Positions 1-9,600 of a DNA stretch of 64,000 bases are shown piece after piece; position 1 is the first letter of the stretch, and every line of letters starts with the position of its first letter. The notes under the pieces were generated by a model. The model was given only the letters and a program-made list of their open reading frames with translations. It was not told the origin of the DNA and searched no databases. The stretch lies in the NCBI GenBank assembly GCA_902762435.1, contig CACWOH010000004.1:87188-151187 (forward strand), given 5' to 3'. The DNA is from an uncultured Bacteroidia bacterium (GTDB lineage Bacteria > Bacteroidota > Bacteroidia > Bacteroidales > UBA932). Position numbers and translations under genes: made by a program.

Positions 1-1
1 G

Positions 2-364
2 GACTTCATCCGTGCGGAATACGTGATCGGCGAGGTCCAGCGCGTGCTGGACGTCTGCGACGCCCTGGAGCGCGGTGACTACGAGACCGTGGGCGAGATG
101 ATGTACCAGACCCACTTCGGCCTGAGCAAACTCTACGAGGTGAGCTGCGAGGAACTCGACTTCCTGAACCGCCTGGCCCGCCGGCTCGGCGTCACCGGTT
201 CCCGCGTGATGGGCGGCGGCTTCGGCGGCTGCACCATCAACCTCGTCAAGAACGAACTCTACCTGCCGTTCGTCGCGGCCGCCAAGGCGGAATTCGCCCT
301 CAAGTTCGGCCACGCCCCGAAGATCTACGACGTGGTCATCTCCGACGGCGCCCGCCGGCTGTAG
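2..364 (+). CDS. galK: Galactokinase, C-terminal part (cut by window edge)
   Basis: The open frame enters from the left edge and gives the last ~120 residues of a GHMP-family kinase. The glycine-rich GHMP motif 3 is visible as VMGGGFGGCTINLV, preceded by GVTGSR, and the tail KIYDVVISDGARRL is typical of galactokinase ends. Galactokinase phosphorylates galactose at C1 in the Leloir pathway in the cytoplasm. The ATP-binding and catalytic N-terminal parts lie outside the window. It ends at a strong bidirectional hairpin shared with the convergent ppiD-like gene. Other GHMP kinases are possible in principle, but the motif-3 context fits galactokinase best. Confidence 0.88.
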   Translation, partial: DFIRAEYVIGEVQRVLDVCDALERGDYETVGEMMYQTHFGLSKLYEVSCEELDFLNRLARRLGVTGSRVMGGGFGGCTINLVKNELYLPFVAAAKAEFALKFGHAPKIYDVVISDGARRL

Positions 365-381
365 AGACAGGTCGATGAACG

Positions 382-415
382 AAAAAAGGCTGACGCAAAA
401 GCGTCGGCCTTTTTT
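382..415. terminator. Bidirectional Rho-independent terminator
   Basis: Stem AGGCTGACGC / GCGTCGGCCT (one G-T wobble) closes on an AAAA loop and is flanked by A-tract and T-tract, so it can stop galK from the left and the ppiD-like gene from the right. Confidence 0.85.
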
Positions 416-434
416 CGTTTCTTCCTGGTGTTCG

Positions 435-480
435 GAGCGCAGCTTCTTCTGGCAGCTCCGAGCTGCTAGAAGAAGCGCTC
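435..480 (-). other. Long hairpin straddling the ppiD-like stop codon
   Basis: Nested inverted arms GAGCG/CGCTC, CTTCTTCT/AGAAGAAG and GCAGCT/AGCTGC surround a CCG loop. The right half encodes the last codons of the ppiD-like gene. It precedes the true T-tract terminator and may protect the mRNA 3' end. Confidence 0.5.
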
Positions 481-2538
481 GCGGTTATCCTTGACGTTGT
501 CGTAGTCGGACATCACGGAGAGGATCATCTGCGAAAGGTACTGGGACTTCTGCAGGGCCAGTGCCTTGGCATCGTCCTCGGTGTAGAAAGAACCCGTCTC
601 CTTGTTGGCGACACGCACGACATAGGAACCCATCACGCCGCTCACGGGACCGAAGACCTCGCCTTCCTTGGCGACGGCCATGGCACCGAGCAGGGCCGGC
701 TCCACGCTGGTGGAGGCCAGCGACAGGGCGTCACGATGCTCGACCTGGACGCCGAGGCGCTCGGCAGCCTCCTCAAGGGTGGCGGCACCGGCGATCTTGT
801 CGGCGACTTCCTTCGTCTTGACATCCTGGATCTTCTCGGCATAGAGGCGGTCCTGAATCTGGGAAGCGACCTTCTCGACCGGGGTGTAACCCTCCTTGGT
901 GGCATCCTTCACGGCGACGACGAAGAAGTAGTTGTTGTCCACGGTGATGATGTTGGAGGCCTTGCCGACCTTGTTGTCAAATGCCCAGCGGGTCACTTCC
1001 TTGGCGTTGTCGATGGCGCCGTAGTTGGAGGTCGCCTCGCTGATGGTGGCCGGGTGGGAATAGACCTTGGTGGAGTCGATGGCCTTCTTGTAGCCGTCAT
1101 AGCTGCCGCCGGCGAGGGTGGCGAAGGTGTTGGCCTGCGCGTAGAAGGAGTTGAAGGTGTCCTTGCTGGCGAGGGCGGTCTTCTCGAGGATGGCGACCTG
1201 CTTCTTCGCGACCGGCTTGGTCTTGTTGCTCACGACCACGATGTGCGTGCCGTACTGCGTGTTCAGGACGTAAGGCTGGTTCACGGCGGCCTCGAAGACA
1301 CCCTCGAAGCCGGGGATCATGTAGGTCTGCGTCATCCAGCCGATGCTGCCCAGCTCGCCGTCGGCGGCGGAGCCCTGGTCGGCGGAATAGACAGCCGCAA
1401 GGTTGGCCAGGTTGCCGCCCTTCTTCAGCACGTTCAGCAGGCTGTCGGCCACGTGTTCCGCGTTCTCACCCTGCAGGAGGATGTGCTTGACGAAAGCGGA
1501 GTCGGGCAGCATCTTGCTGTCCATCTCGCGGGCCGCGTAGAAGGTGTTGCCGGCGGTGACGATCTGGGTCAGCTTGCTGCCGCCGAAGATCTGGGCGTCG
1601 ATTTCGGGATTGACCGTGGCGAGCTCGCCCGCCTTGTACCAGTAGTTGTCCAGGGCGCGGTCGGAGTTCTTGGAAAGGAACGCGCGCATGTTGTCGGTGG
1701 AAGCGAACTCGTCGTAGGCCTCGTTCATCGCGGCGCTGGCGGCGGCGACGTCCTCGGAGGACGGAACGACCTCGTAGACCACGTACTCGATCTCACGGGT
1801 GGCGTTCTGCTTGAAGAAATCCTTGTGGGCCTTGTAGTAGGCGCGGATCTCGTCGGAGGTCACGGTGACGGTGCTGTCGGGGACCACCGGATAATAGACC
1901 ACGAAATAGTCCACGTCAGCCGTGGTGTTGCCTTCCTGGACCGCCTGGGCGACCTGCAGCGCGTTGTCCATGCCGCTGGCGTTGAACAGGGCGCCGTACT
2001 TCGCATAGTACTGCTGGTTGTGGACCGTGTTCTGGATGTAGTCCCAGTAGGTGCGGAGCTGGCCGCTGCCGTCGGCGTCGACGCTCTCGATGAACGCCCG
2101 CAGGCGGTCGGCGGAGAAGTTGCCGGTCTCGTCCATAAAGACGGGATTCTGCGCCAGGGCGGGGGAGATGTACTCGCCGCTCATCAGGGACACCATTTCA
2201 TTCTGACCCACGGTGATGCCGGCGTTCTTCGCGTTCTTGACAAACATGTATCTGTCGAGAAGCTCCTGCCAGGCGGCGTTGCGGATCTGCTTCTGGGTCT
2301 CCTCGTCGCGGCCTGCGCCGAGCAGTTCGTTGATGGTCGTGTAACGGTCGACGTCGGCCTGGAAATCCGTATAGGAAACGTTCTTGCCTGCGATCTGGCC
2401 GACGTCATACTTGGAAGACATCGAATTGAGCGCAGACTCCAGGGTGCTGGGGTCGATAATGAAGGAAAGGAGGGCCAGCGCGATGATGATGGAAATCACG
2501 AGGCCGAATTTAACGCGTATTTTTTCAAGTACCGCCAT
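466..2538 (-). CDS. PpiD-like periplasmic peptidyl-prolyl isomerase / SurA-N chaperone
   Basis: The 690-residue protein starts with one membrane anchor (about residues 12-28) and no cleavage site, followed by a SurA/PpiD-type N-terminal chaperone domain (about 40-200) and a parvulin domain at about 347-437, recognisable from DSAFVKHILLQ, the Gly-rich LGSIGWM stretch and GTHIVVV. The C-terminal third is a second chaperone-like segment. Family members sit in the inner membrane facing the periplasm and help outer-membrane proteins fold. It lies last in the leftward run coaX-OMP-TPR-lptC-ppiD, a context that fits envelope biogenesis. Length is close to the usual ~700 for Bacteroidetes homologues. 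Isomerase activity is inferred from family only. Confidence 0.87.
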   Translation of the reverse strand: MAVLEKIRVKFGLVISIIIALALLSFIIDPSTLESALNSMSSKYDVGQIAGKNVSYTDFQADVDRYTTINELLGAGRDEETQKQIRNAAWQELLDRYMFVKNAKNAGITVGQNEMVSLMSGEYISPALAQNPVFMDETGNFSADRLRAFIESVDADGSGQLRTYWDYIQNTVHNQQYYAKYGALFNASGMDNALQVAQAVQEGNTTADVDYFVVYYPVVPDSTVTVTSDEIRAYYKAHKDFFKQNATREIEYVVYEVVPSSEDVAAASAAMNEAYDEFASTDNMRAFLSKNSDRALDNYWYKAGELATVNPEIDAQIFGGSKLTQIVTAGNTFYAAREMDSKMLPDSAFVKHILLQGENAEHVADSLLNVLKKGGNLANLAAVYSADQGSAADGELGSIGWMTQTYMIPGFEGVFEAAVNQPYVLNTQYGTHIVVVSNKTKPVAKKQVAILEKTALASKDTFNSFYAQANTFATLAGGSYDGYKKAIDSTKVYSHPATISEATSNYGAIDNAKEVTRWAFDNKVGKASNIITVDNNYFFVVAVKDATKEGYTPVEKVASQIQDRLYAEKIQDVKTKEVADKIAGAATLEEAAERLGVQVEHRDALSLASTSVEPALLGAMAVAKEGEVFGPVSGVMGSYVVRVANKETGSFYTEDDAKALALQKSQYLSQMILSVMSDYDNVKDNRERFF

Positions 2539-2584
2539 TGTTATGTTGTTTTTACAATTTTCCGATAAGGGGCTGCGAATTTAG

Positions 2585-3247
2585 TTATTTTTTTGGAAAC
2601 GGCCCAATAAAATTCACAGAATCAATGATTACGAGCGTACTATCCTGCACGACGACCCCGTACGCGTCGAACGGACGGTACAGGATCGAGTTGCGTACGT
2701 GGTCGTCGGAACGCATTCCGTACCCCTGCAGGAAACCCTGGCGGGAGTACATCTTGACATAGCAGTCGGTATAGACCTCCCGCTTCGCCTGGTCCCAGTA
2801 AATCGTGTCCGTTTCCATCGTTTCCTGCTCGATGACATTGTGCAGGATGACGTTGCCGAACGCCTCCCAGACCTCGTCCCGGTTCCGGTCCTTGGGCACG
2901 ATGTGCCGCGCGTCGTCCGCCACGATGACCGACTCGAGCAGGCCCTCGTCGGTGTAGCCGTACACGGAAATCCCGTGCGGGAACGCATCGTACGAGGCCG
3001 TGTCGGCATCGTAATGCTCCATCAGGTCGGATTCGATGCGCATCGACACCGAGCCGTTGCGGGTCTGCACGGCGAACATGTCGAAGATGCGCTGGGTGGG
3101 CGTCTTGTCCAGGTCGAGCCGGTCCGCCTCCCCGATCTGGCTGCCGCAGGAAACGACAATGCTGGCAACCACCACCGTGATTGCCAGCAAGATAAGACTT
3201 TGTCCCTTTCGGTTCAAACTAACGGGTACGCACCGTCGTCGTGGCAC
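2585..3247 (-). CDS. LptC-like LPS export periplasmic protein
   Basis: A 220-residue protein with one N-terminal hydrophobic segment ending near SIVVSCGS, which resembles a lipobox, then a beta-rich LptC/OstA-type domain with recurring 'V..DDA..I....R..VWEAFGNV' and 'ETMETDTIYWDQAKREVYT' elements. LptC relays lipopolysaccharide from LptB2FG to LptA. The only ATG (3247) overlaps the upstream TPR gene by 29 nt; a TTG at 3217, one base past that gene's stop, may be the true start, giving ~210 residues. Bacteroidetes LptC proteins are often annotated as lipoproteins, which fits. It lies between the TPR protein and the ppiD-like gene. Confidence 0.78.
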   Translation of the reverse strand: MPRRRCVPVSLNRKGQSLILLAITVVVASIVVSCGSQIGEADRLDLDKTPTQRIFDMFAVQTRNGSVSMRIESDLMEHYDADTASYDAFPHGISVYGYTDEGLLESVIVADDARHIVPKDRNRDEVWEAFGNVILHNVIEQETMETDTIYWDQAKREVYTDCYVKMYSRQGFLQGYGMRSDDHVRNSILYRPFDAYGVVVQDSTLVIIDSVNFIGPFPKK

Positions 3248-4538
3248 GCATTCCGCCGCAGACGACCGTATAGGACTGGCCGCGGGTGACGTCGTACATG
3301 AAGGCCTCGGCGGTCTCCGGGAAGTACACGCTGTACTGGCCGATGTAACGGTTCGCCTCTTCCGTCAGGGACGGGTCGGCGGCCTTCGCCTTGTTCATGT
3401 AGTCGCAGGCCACCCAGTAGGGGGCGCGGCGGGAGATCTCGTCGCCGCCGCAGCGGGTGGCGCCCCAGATGTTGCCGATCAGGAAGTAGGCCTTGCCGGC
3501 CATGGCCTCGTTCTCGTCCGCCACCTTGTTGGCGTACTCGAAGGCGCGGCCGTTCTGGCCTGCCTTGAAGCAGAGCGTGGCCAGCTCGTAGGTCCAGTCT
3601 CCCCGCTTGGTGTCGCCGGGCTCAAGTCCGGCCAGCGCGCTCTCCAGGTAGGAGACGGCCTCGCTGTAGTTGCCGCGGGCGCCGTGCAGACGGGACAGGT
3701 AGTAAGCGGAGCTCGGGGACGGATCGAGCTTGTTCATCGTGGTGACGGCCTGCAGGAAGAGGTCGTTGTTGTCGCAGCCCTCGGTGATGCTCATCGTCTT
3801 CACGATGCTCTGGGCGAGCGTCAGGTTGTCCGGATCGGCGGCCAGGCGCGGGGTGTACAGCTCCACGAGGGTCTCGCAGCTGGCGACCTTGCTGGCGGCG
3901 AACACGCTGCCCATGTCGTTCTTGACGTTGGCCAGCTGCTCCTTGTCGGCGTCGTTCGCCGGCGAGATCGACTCGAGGAGGTCGCTGTTGCGCTGGTAGG
4001 CGTTGATCACGGCCTCGGCGTCCATCTGGCCGGCCTGGAACAGTTCGATGGCGGCCTGGAGGTCGAAGAGCAGGAGCGTCGGGCGGACCTTGGCCTGGTT
4101 CGCGGCGATGATGCTCTCGAAGCCGTCATAGAGCTTCTTGGGATCGTTCTTCACATAGTTGAACAGGTCCTGTCCCTTGTTGTTGAGGGCCGACACCGCG
4201 TTGTTGGGATAGTGCTGCGCACGGATATCATAAAGCGTGAGCAGGGAGTCCACCAGCTCGCTGCGGTACTTGGCTTCCCGGGTCTTGCTGATCATCTGGC
4301 GCATCAGGGTGGCGCCGTTGATGTAAAGGTTCTGGCTGGCCGTCGGCGGGCAGAGCCGGTAGGCGTTGCGCCAGCTCGGCATGGCCTCTTCATAGTTCTT
4401 CTGCTTGAAATACTCCTGGTAGAAGGAGAGGTTCTTGATGCACTCAGCGCTGTCTGCGCCATACTTGCCCTGTGCGAAGAGGTTGTTCCCCGCCAGTGTT
4501 GCGGCAATGGTCAGAATGGCAATGGTTAACTTTTTCAT
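3219..4538 (-). CDS. Exported tetratricopeptide-repeat protein
   Basis: 439 residues with a signal peptide (MKKLTIAILTIAATLAGNNLFAQ, cleavage after about residue 22) and an otherwise helical body with TPR-like pairs, for example YYLSRLHGARGNYSEAVSYLESALAG and TYELATLCFKAGQNGRAFEYANK split over successive helices. Such proteins are widespread in Bacteroidales beside coaX and lptC. A periplasmic scaffold role in envelope assembly is an inference from neighbours; no catalytic motif is seen. The ATG has a plausible leader and is 33 nt from the upstream OMP stop, so co-transcription is likely. Confidence 0.75.
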   Translation of the reverse strand: MKKLTIAILTIAATLAGNNLFAQGKYGADSAECIKNLSFYQEYFKQKNYEEAMPSWRNAYRLCPPTASQNLYINGATLMRQMISKTREAKYRSELVDSLLTLYDIRAQHYPNNAVSALNNKGQDLFNYVKNDPKKLYDGFESIIAANQAKVRPTLLLFDLQAAIELFQAGQMDAEAVINAYQRNSDLLESISPANDADKEQLANVKNDMGSVFAASKVASCETLVELYTPRLAADPDNLTLAQSIVKTMSITEGCDNNDLFLQAVTTMNKLDPSPSSAYYLSRLHGARGNYSEAVSYLESALAGLEPGDTKRGDWTYELATLCFKAGQNGRAFEYANKVADENEAMAGKAYFLIGNIWGATRCGGDEISRRAPYWVACDYMNKAKAADPSLTEEANRYIGQYSVYFPETAEAFMYDVTRGQSYTVVCGGMRATTTVRTR

Positions 4539-4571
4539 ATGGCTATAATTGTTTATCCGTTTTAGTTTCCT

Positions 4572-5882
4572 TTACTGATACTGGACCTTCCGGAACCAGA
4601 TGTCGAAGAGGTTGAACCCGATCGAGAAGTTTATGTACCGCTCGCGGACCATCTTGTCAGAGACCGCGCCCCGCTGTCCGAAATCGACGCCCAGCGTCAG
4701 GCCGTTGTAGTTGTTTACGATCGGCAGGGTGACGCCCAGCGTGATGCCTGTCGACGTTACACGGTTACCATCTAGCAAATAGTATTCCTTTTTGTGATAA
4801 GCCCCCACACGATACGCCACGTGGTTGAGATAATAACGGATGTCGTTGCGGTTCGGAATGAGTTCGAAACCTACACGATATGCCTCTGCAACGGTGCTGG
4901 AGAAGGATTTGCTGGCCGTGAAGGCGCGGTTGCCGTCCAGGCCGCAGGCGGTCCAGTCGGAACGCGTGTAGTCCGCGGCGAACATCCAGCGGCCGTTGTC
5001 TTTCAGCGAAAGGCCTACGCCGATTTCGCCGGCCAGCTGCACCTTCGAATCGGCGCCGAGCCTGTCCGACTTGAAATAGAGCGTGTCCGAAGCGGCCGTT
5101 CCGGCGGAGAAGCGGGAGTTTTCCGCGGTGCCGCCGAGGTTCGCCGCCGTGGTGTAGGTGGCGCCGATGCCGAGGACCAGCGCCGTTCCGAGCGGCTGCT
5201 CGTACTGGACGCCGAACTTGAAATTGCTGCCCGTCAGGCGGACGACCGATCCGTTCCGGATGCTGTTGTAGGAGGCGTCGTTGAAGGTCGTATAGTACGT
5301 CTTCTCGATCTTGCCGAAGTAGTAGTTCCACTGGGCGCCGACGGACAGGCGCTTGCCGATGCGGGCGCCGGCTGCGACGAAGCCCTTGTAGATGCTTCCG
5401 TTGCCGTTGGCGGAATAGGTGATGTTGCCGGTGCGGCCGATCAGGTCCGGATCCGTGTAGTTGAAGCTGTAGCCGAAACCGGTGTCGCTGAAGGGCTGGA
5501 TGCCCACCATCATGGCCGTCCCGTGCCAGAGCGGGAAGGACATAGCCAGGTCGTTGATGTTGAACGTGTTGCTGGCAGAGGTGATATTGCCCTGCTTGAA
5601 CATCTTGTTGTCGCCGTAGAGCGAGAAGTCCGTCATGAAGGCGAGGCTGTCGCGGGCTGTCACGGCGGCGGGGTTCAGCAGGTTCAGGTAGCGGTTGTTG
5701 CGTACGCCCACGCCCACGCCGCCCATCGTCTTGTTCCAGGCGGTTCCGGGCTGGGCGAGGTCGCCGACTCCGTATATGGAATAGGGCGTGTACGTGCCCG
5801 TAGCCTGCCCGTGTGCGCTGAAAGCGGCGCACAGGGCGACGGTTACGGCCAAGACGGCTCTATTTAAGATTCTTCTCGACAT
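4572..5882 (-). CDS. Outer-membrane beta-barrel protein (PorV/FadL-like fold)
   Basis: 436 residues with signal peptide (cleavage after SAHGQ near residue 26), then alternating aromatic/polar beta-strands and the terminal segment SIGFNLFDIWFRKVQYQ ending close to a barrel-type aromatic C-terminus. The start SIYGVGDL and 'NP.A...RDSLAFM' features are common to a Bacteroidetes family encoded next to coaX. Role unknown; it may be an envelope or transport barrel. Its start overlaps the 3' end of coaX by 23 nt, so translation is likely coupled. No cargo can be named from sequence. Confidence 0.72.
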   Translation of the reverse strand: MSRRILNRAVLAVTVALCAAFSAHGQATGTYTPYSIYGVGDLAQPGTAWNKTMGGVGVGVRNNRYLNLLNPAAVTARDSLAFMTDFSLYGDNKMFKQGNITSASNTFNINDLAMSFPLWHGTAMMVGIQPFSDTGFGYSFNYTDPDLIGRTGNITYSANGNGSIYKGFVAAGARIGKRLSVGAQWNYYFGKIEKTYYTTFNDASYNSIRNGSVVRLTGSNFKFGVQYEQPLGTALVLGIGATYTTAANLGGTAENSRFSAGTAASDTLYFKSDRLGADSKVQLAGEIGVGLSLKDNGRWMFAADYTRSDWTACGLDGNRAFTASKSFSSTVAEAYRVGFELIPNRNDIRYYLNHVAYRVGAYHKKEYYLLDGNRVTSTGITLGVTLPIVNNYNGLTLGVDFGQRGAVSDKMVRERYINFSIGFNLFDIWFRKVQYQ

Positions 5883-6588
5883 AGTCGTCCGTTATCAATG
5901 CCAGGCCCATAAGGACCAGATTGCAAACTACAAAGATGGAATTTTTCATCCGTTTGGCAAAATAAATTGCGTCTCCACCCGTAAATATTACAATACTGTC
6001 CGGCCTGCGCCTGATGTATCCTTCAATTTCAAACATTATGCCCGAAATCACGCCGGACTCCACGGAGCCTGTCAGCGAGTGCCCTTCCGGGAGGATTTTT
6101 TCGGGCGTATCCACGAGCGGAAGGGACTTCGAGTAGCGTTCCAGCGCCTTGAAGCGCGTCCGGCAGCCGGGGGAGATGTTGCCCCCCAGGTAGCGGCCGT
6201 CCCGGCCGAGGAAATCCACCGTCAGCGTCGTTCCGAAGTCGAAGACGCTCACCGGCTTCTCCTTGAAAAGGTAGCCCGCGGCGATCAGTTCGGCCGCCCG
6301 GTCATAGGAAAGGTACTCGGGCAGGTTGTAGCGCAGCAGGTAGTTCGTGTGGGCCCGGTCCAGGATGAGCAGGTGCCCGCAGCGGCCGCGCAGGATCTCT
6401 TCCTCCTCCGGCGAAACGCCTTCTGCGGAAGCCACGGTCAGCACCTCGGGCCGGTCCTTCTCCAGCAGCGACAGCAGGTAGTCCATCATTTTCTCCCCCT
6501 GGTAACGGAAGGTCTTGCCGAGGGTGCTTCCCTCGGCCCAGGCGGCCTTAAGGGCCGTGTTGCCGGTTTCAACCAGGAGATTCGCCAT
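5860..6588 (-). CDS. coaX: Type III pantothenate kinase
   Basis: 242 residues of the ASKHA-fold PanK-III family, which makes 4'-phosphopantothenate in the first committed step of CoA synthesis. Recognisable motifs are LLVETGNT at residues 4-11 (phosphate-binding motif), YLSYDRAAELIAA (the YG.DR-type motif), FDFGTTLTVD and GGNISPG. The first motif normally reads D-x-G-N-T; here the acidic residue is Glu7. Length is normal (240-260). The gene follows mfd in the same direction with 26 nt between them, and overlaps the downstream OMP start. Cytoplasmic. Confidence 0.9.
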   Translation of the reverse strand: MANLLVETGNTALKAAWAEGSTLGKTFRYQGEKMMDYLLSLLEKDRPEVLTVASAEGVSPEEEEILRGRCGHLLILDRAHTNYLLRYNLPEYLSYDRAAELIAAGYLFKEKPVSVFDFGTTLTVDFLGRDGRYLGGNISPGCRTRFKALERYSKSLPLVDTPEKILPEGHSLTGSVESGVISGIMFEIEGYIRRRPDSIVIFTGGDAIYFAKRMKNSIFVVCNLVLMGLALITDDYVEKNLK

Positions 6589-6614
6589 AAACGCAATCGT
6601 GCAAAGTTACGAAA

Positions 6615-9600
6615 TTATCTCAACTTGCCCAAAACGGACCGGGCGTCCTGCAGGGACGGGACGTTCCGGACCACGATCTTGAGTTTTCCTTCGCTCTGCT
6701 TGAGTTCGTAGCGGGGTGTCGCCGACGCTTTTTCCAGCAGGGTGGCGAAAGTCTGCGACTTGTAATAGGGCGACATCTGGTTCGCAATGAAGAACGCGAT
6801 CATCAGCCCGTTCTTCACGATGACCTTCTCGAAGCCCAGGGCGGCGCCCAGGTTCCGCAGCTTGACCACCTCGAAGAGGTTCTGCAACGCGGAGGGAAGA
6901 GCCCCGAAACGGTCGCACAACTGCGCGGCATAGCGGTCCAGTTCCTTGTCGGAAGACATCGCGTCCAGGACGCGGTAGATCCGGATCTTCTCCGCCGTCA
7001 CATCGATGAACCCGTCGGGGATGAGGGCCGGCTGGTCCGTCTCTATCGTACAGTCCGTCACGAACTTGCCGCGGTCGCTCCGGGTGATGACACCCGTCTC
7101 CACGCCCAGTTCCTCCATCGCCTCCGCCAGGATCTTCTGATAGGTCTCGAAACCCATGTCCATGATGAATCCGCTCTGCTCGGCGCCCAGCAGGTTGCCG
7201 GCGCCGCGGATGTCCAGGTCCTGCATCGCGATGTTGAAGCCGCTGCCCAGGTCGGAGAATTCCTCGATGGCTTTCAGGCGCCGGCGGGCGTCGTCCGTGA
7301 TGCTCACCAGCGGGGGCACGATCAGGTAGCAGAAGGCCTTCTTGTTGGAACGCCCCACCCGGCCGCGCAGCTGATGCAGGTCGCTCAGGCCGAAGTTCTG
7401 TGCCTGGTTGATCAGGATCGTGTTGGCGTTCGGGATGTCCAGGCCGTTTTCTATGATGGTCGTGCAGAGCATCATGTCGTAGTCGCCGCGGATGAAGTCC
7501 AGCATCTTGTTCTCCAGTTCGCGGGATTCCATCTGGCCGTGCGCCACGCAGATCTTCATGTCCGGGATCAGGCGGTGCAGGATGTCGTGGATGGCGGGCA
7601 GTTCCTCCACCTTGTTGTGCAGGAAGAACACCTGGCCGCCCCGGTTCAGCTCGTAGTTGACGATGCTCCGGATTTCCTTTTCGTCGAAGAGGATGATCTC
7701 CGTCTGGATGGGGATGCGGTTGGGCGGCGGGGTGTTGATAATGCTGAGGTCGCGGGCGCCCAGCAGCGAGAACTGCAGGGTGCGGGGGATCGGGGTGGCC
7801 GTGAGCGTCAGCGTGTCCACGGACGCCCGGATCTGGCGGAGTTTCTCCTTCGCGGAAACGCCGAACTTCTGCTCCTCGTCGATGATCAGCAGGCCCAGGT
7901 CCTTGAACTCGAAATCCTTTCCGAGAATCTTGTGCGTGCCGATCAGGATGTCTATCTGCCCGCTTTTCAGGCGCTTGCGGATATCCGTGATTTCCTTCGC
8001 CGTACGCAGGCGGCTGACGTATTCCACCGTGCAGGGCAGGTTCTGCAGGCGCTGGGTGAAGGTGTTGTAATGCTGCAGCGCGAGGATGGTGGTCGGCACG
8101 AGCACCGCCACCTGTTTGTTGTCGCCGACCGCCTTGAACGCCGCCCGGACGGCGATTTCCGTCTTGCCGAAGCCCACGTCGCCGCAGATGAGGCGGTCCA
8201 TCGGGCAACTGTCCTCCATGTCCCGCTTGACCGCCTTCGTAGCGGTCTCCTGGTCCGGGGTATCCTCATACATGAAGGAAGATTCCAGTTCTTCCTGCAG
8301 ATAGGTATCGGGGGAGTAGGCGAATCCCTTGGAGGCGCGCCGCTTGGCATACAGCTGGATGAGGTCCTTGGCGATATCCTTTACGCGCGACTTCGCGTTG
8401 TACTTGAGCGTGGTCCAGCTCTTGGATCCGAGTTTGTTGATCCGCGGAGGTTCGCCGTCCTTGGAACGGAAACGGGAAATCTTGTGCAGGGCGTGCACGG
8501 AAACGAACACTACGTCGCCGTCCTTGTAGGTGATTTTCACCACCTCGCGCACCCGGCCGTAATCGTCGCGCAGACGGACCAGACCGCCGAACACGCCCAC
8601 GCCGTGGTCGATGTGCACCACGTAATCCCCTATGTTGAAGGAATTCAGGTCGTTGAGCGTCAGCTGTTCGCTCTTCTCCACGCTGCGGCGGATGCTCACC
8701 CGGTGGAAGCGGTCGAAGATCTCGTGGTCGGAATAGCAGCAGACCTTGTCCTGCGCGTCGATGAATCCGTTGTGGACGTTCTTCCCGCATACGAACTCCG
8801 GGATGATTCCGCCGTTCTGGCCCAGAATGGACCGGATGCGTTCCAGCTGTGACTCCTTCTCGCCGTAGATATAGACCTTGTAGCCCGATTCGATGCGGCT
8901 GCGGATGTCTTCTGTCAGGATTTCGAAGTTCTTGTTGAAAGAAGGCTGCGGGGATATCTGGAACTGGACGGAATCGTCGCCGTCGTGCGAGAGGGGAGTG
9001 TCGATGAACACCCGCCTGAAACGCGCCAGCCCTTCGAAGAAAGGTTCCCGCGCGTACATGTCGGAAGAATCCAGCCACACGCAGGTATCTTTCGGAAAGA
9101 TGTCCGACAGGGCCTGCCCGGCCGACTCCGGCGATCCGCTCAGCACGTCCGATACGATATCCACCGACTCCGCCTCTTCTTTTGACAGCTGCGTGTTGCA
9201 GTCGAAGGAATGGATCTTTTCTATCTCGTTGCCCCAGAATGAGATGCGGTAGGGATTGCTGTCCGCGAACGAGAATATATCCACAATGGATCCGCGGATG
9301 GCATACTGCCCCGGAGCGGAAACAAAGTCCACTTTATCGAAGTTCTGCCCCGCCAGGGTCCGGATAATCTCGTCGTGGGAGATTTCCATCCCTACCCGGA
9401 TCCGGAGTACGGAATCGGTGATGGTCCGGGTGACGGGAATCTCTTCCGACAGCGCTTCCGGATAGCTGACCACGACCAGCAGTCCCCCTTCCCGGGAAAG
9501 GATCTTTCCGATGGCCGCCGTGCGCTGTACGCCCAGCGAAGACTTGTAATTGCTCCGCTCCACATTCTTTCCCGATTCCGGAAGGAAGAAAACGCGGTCC

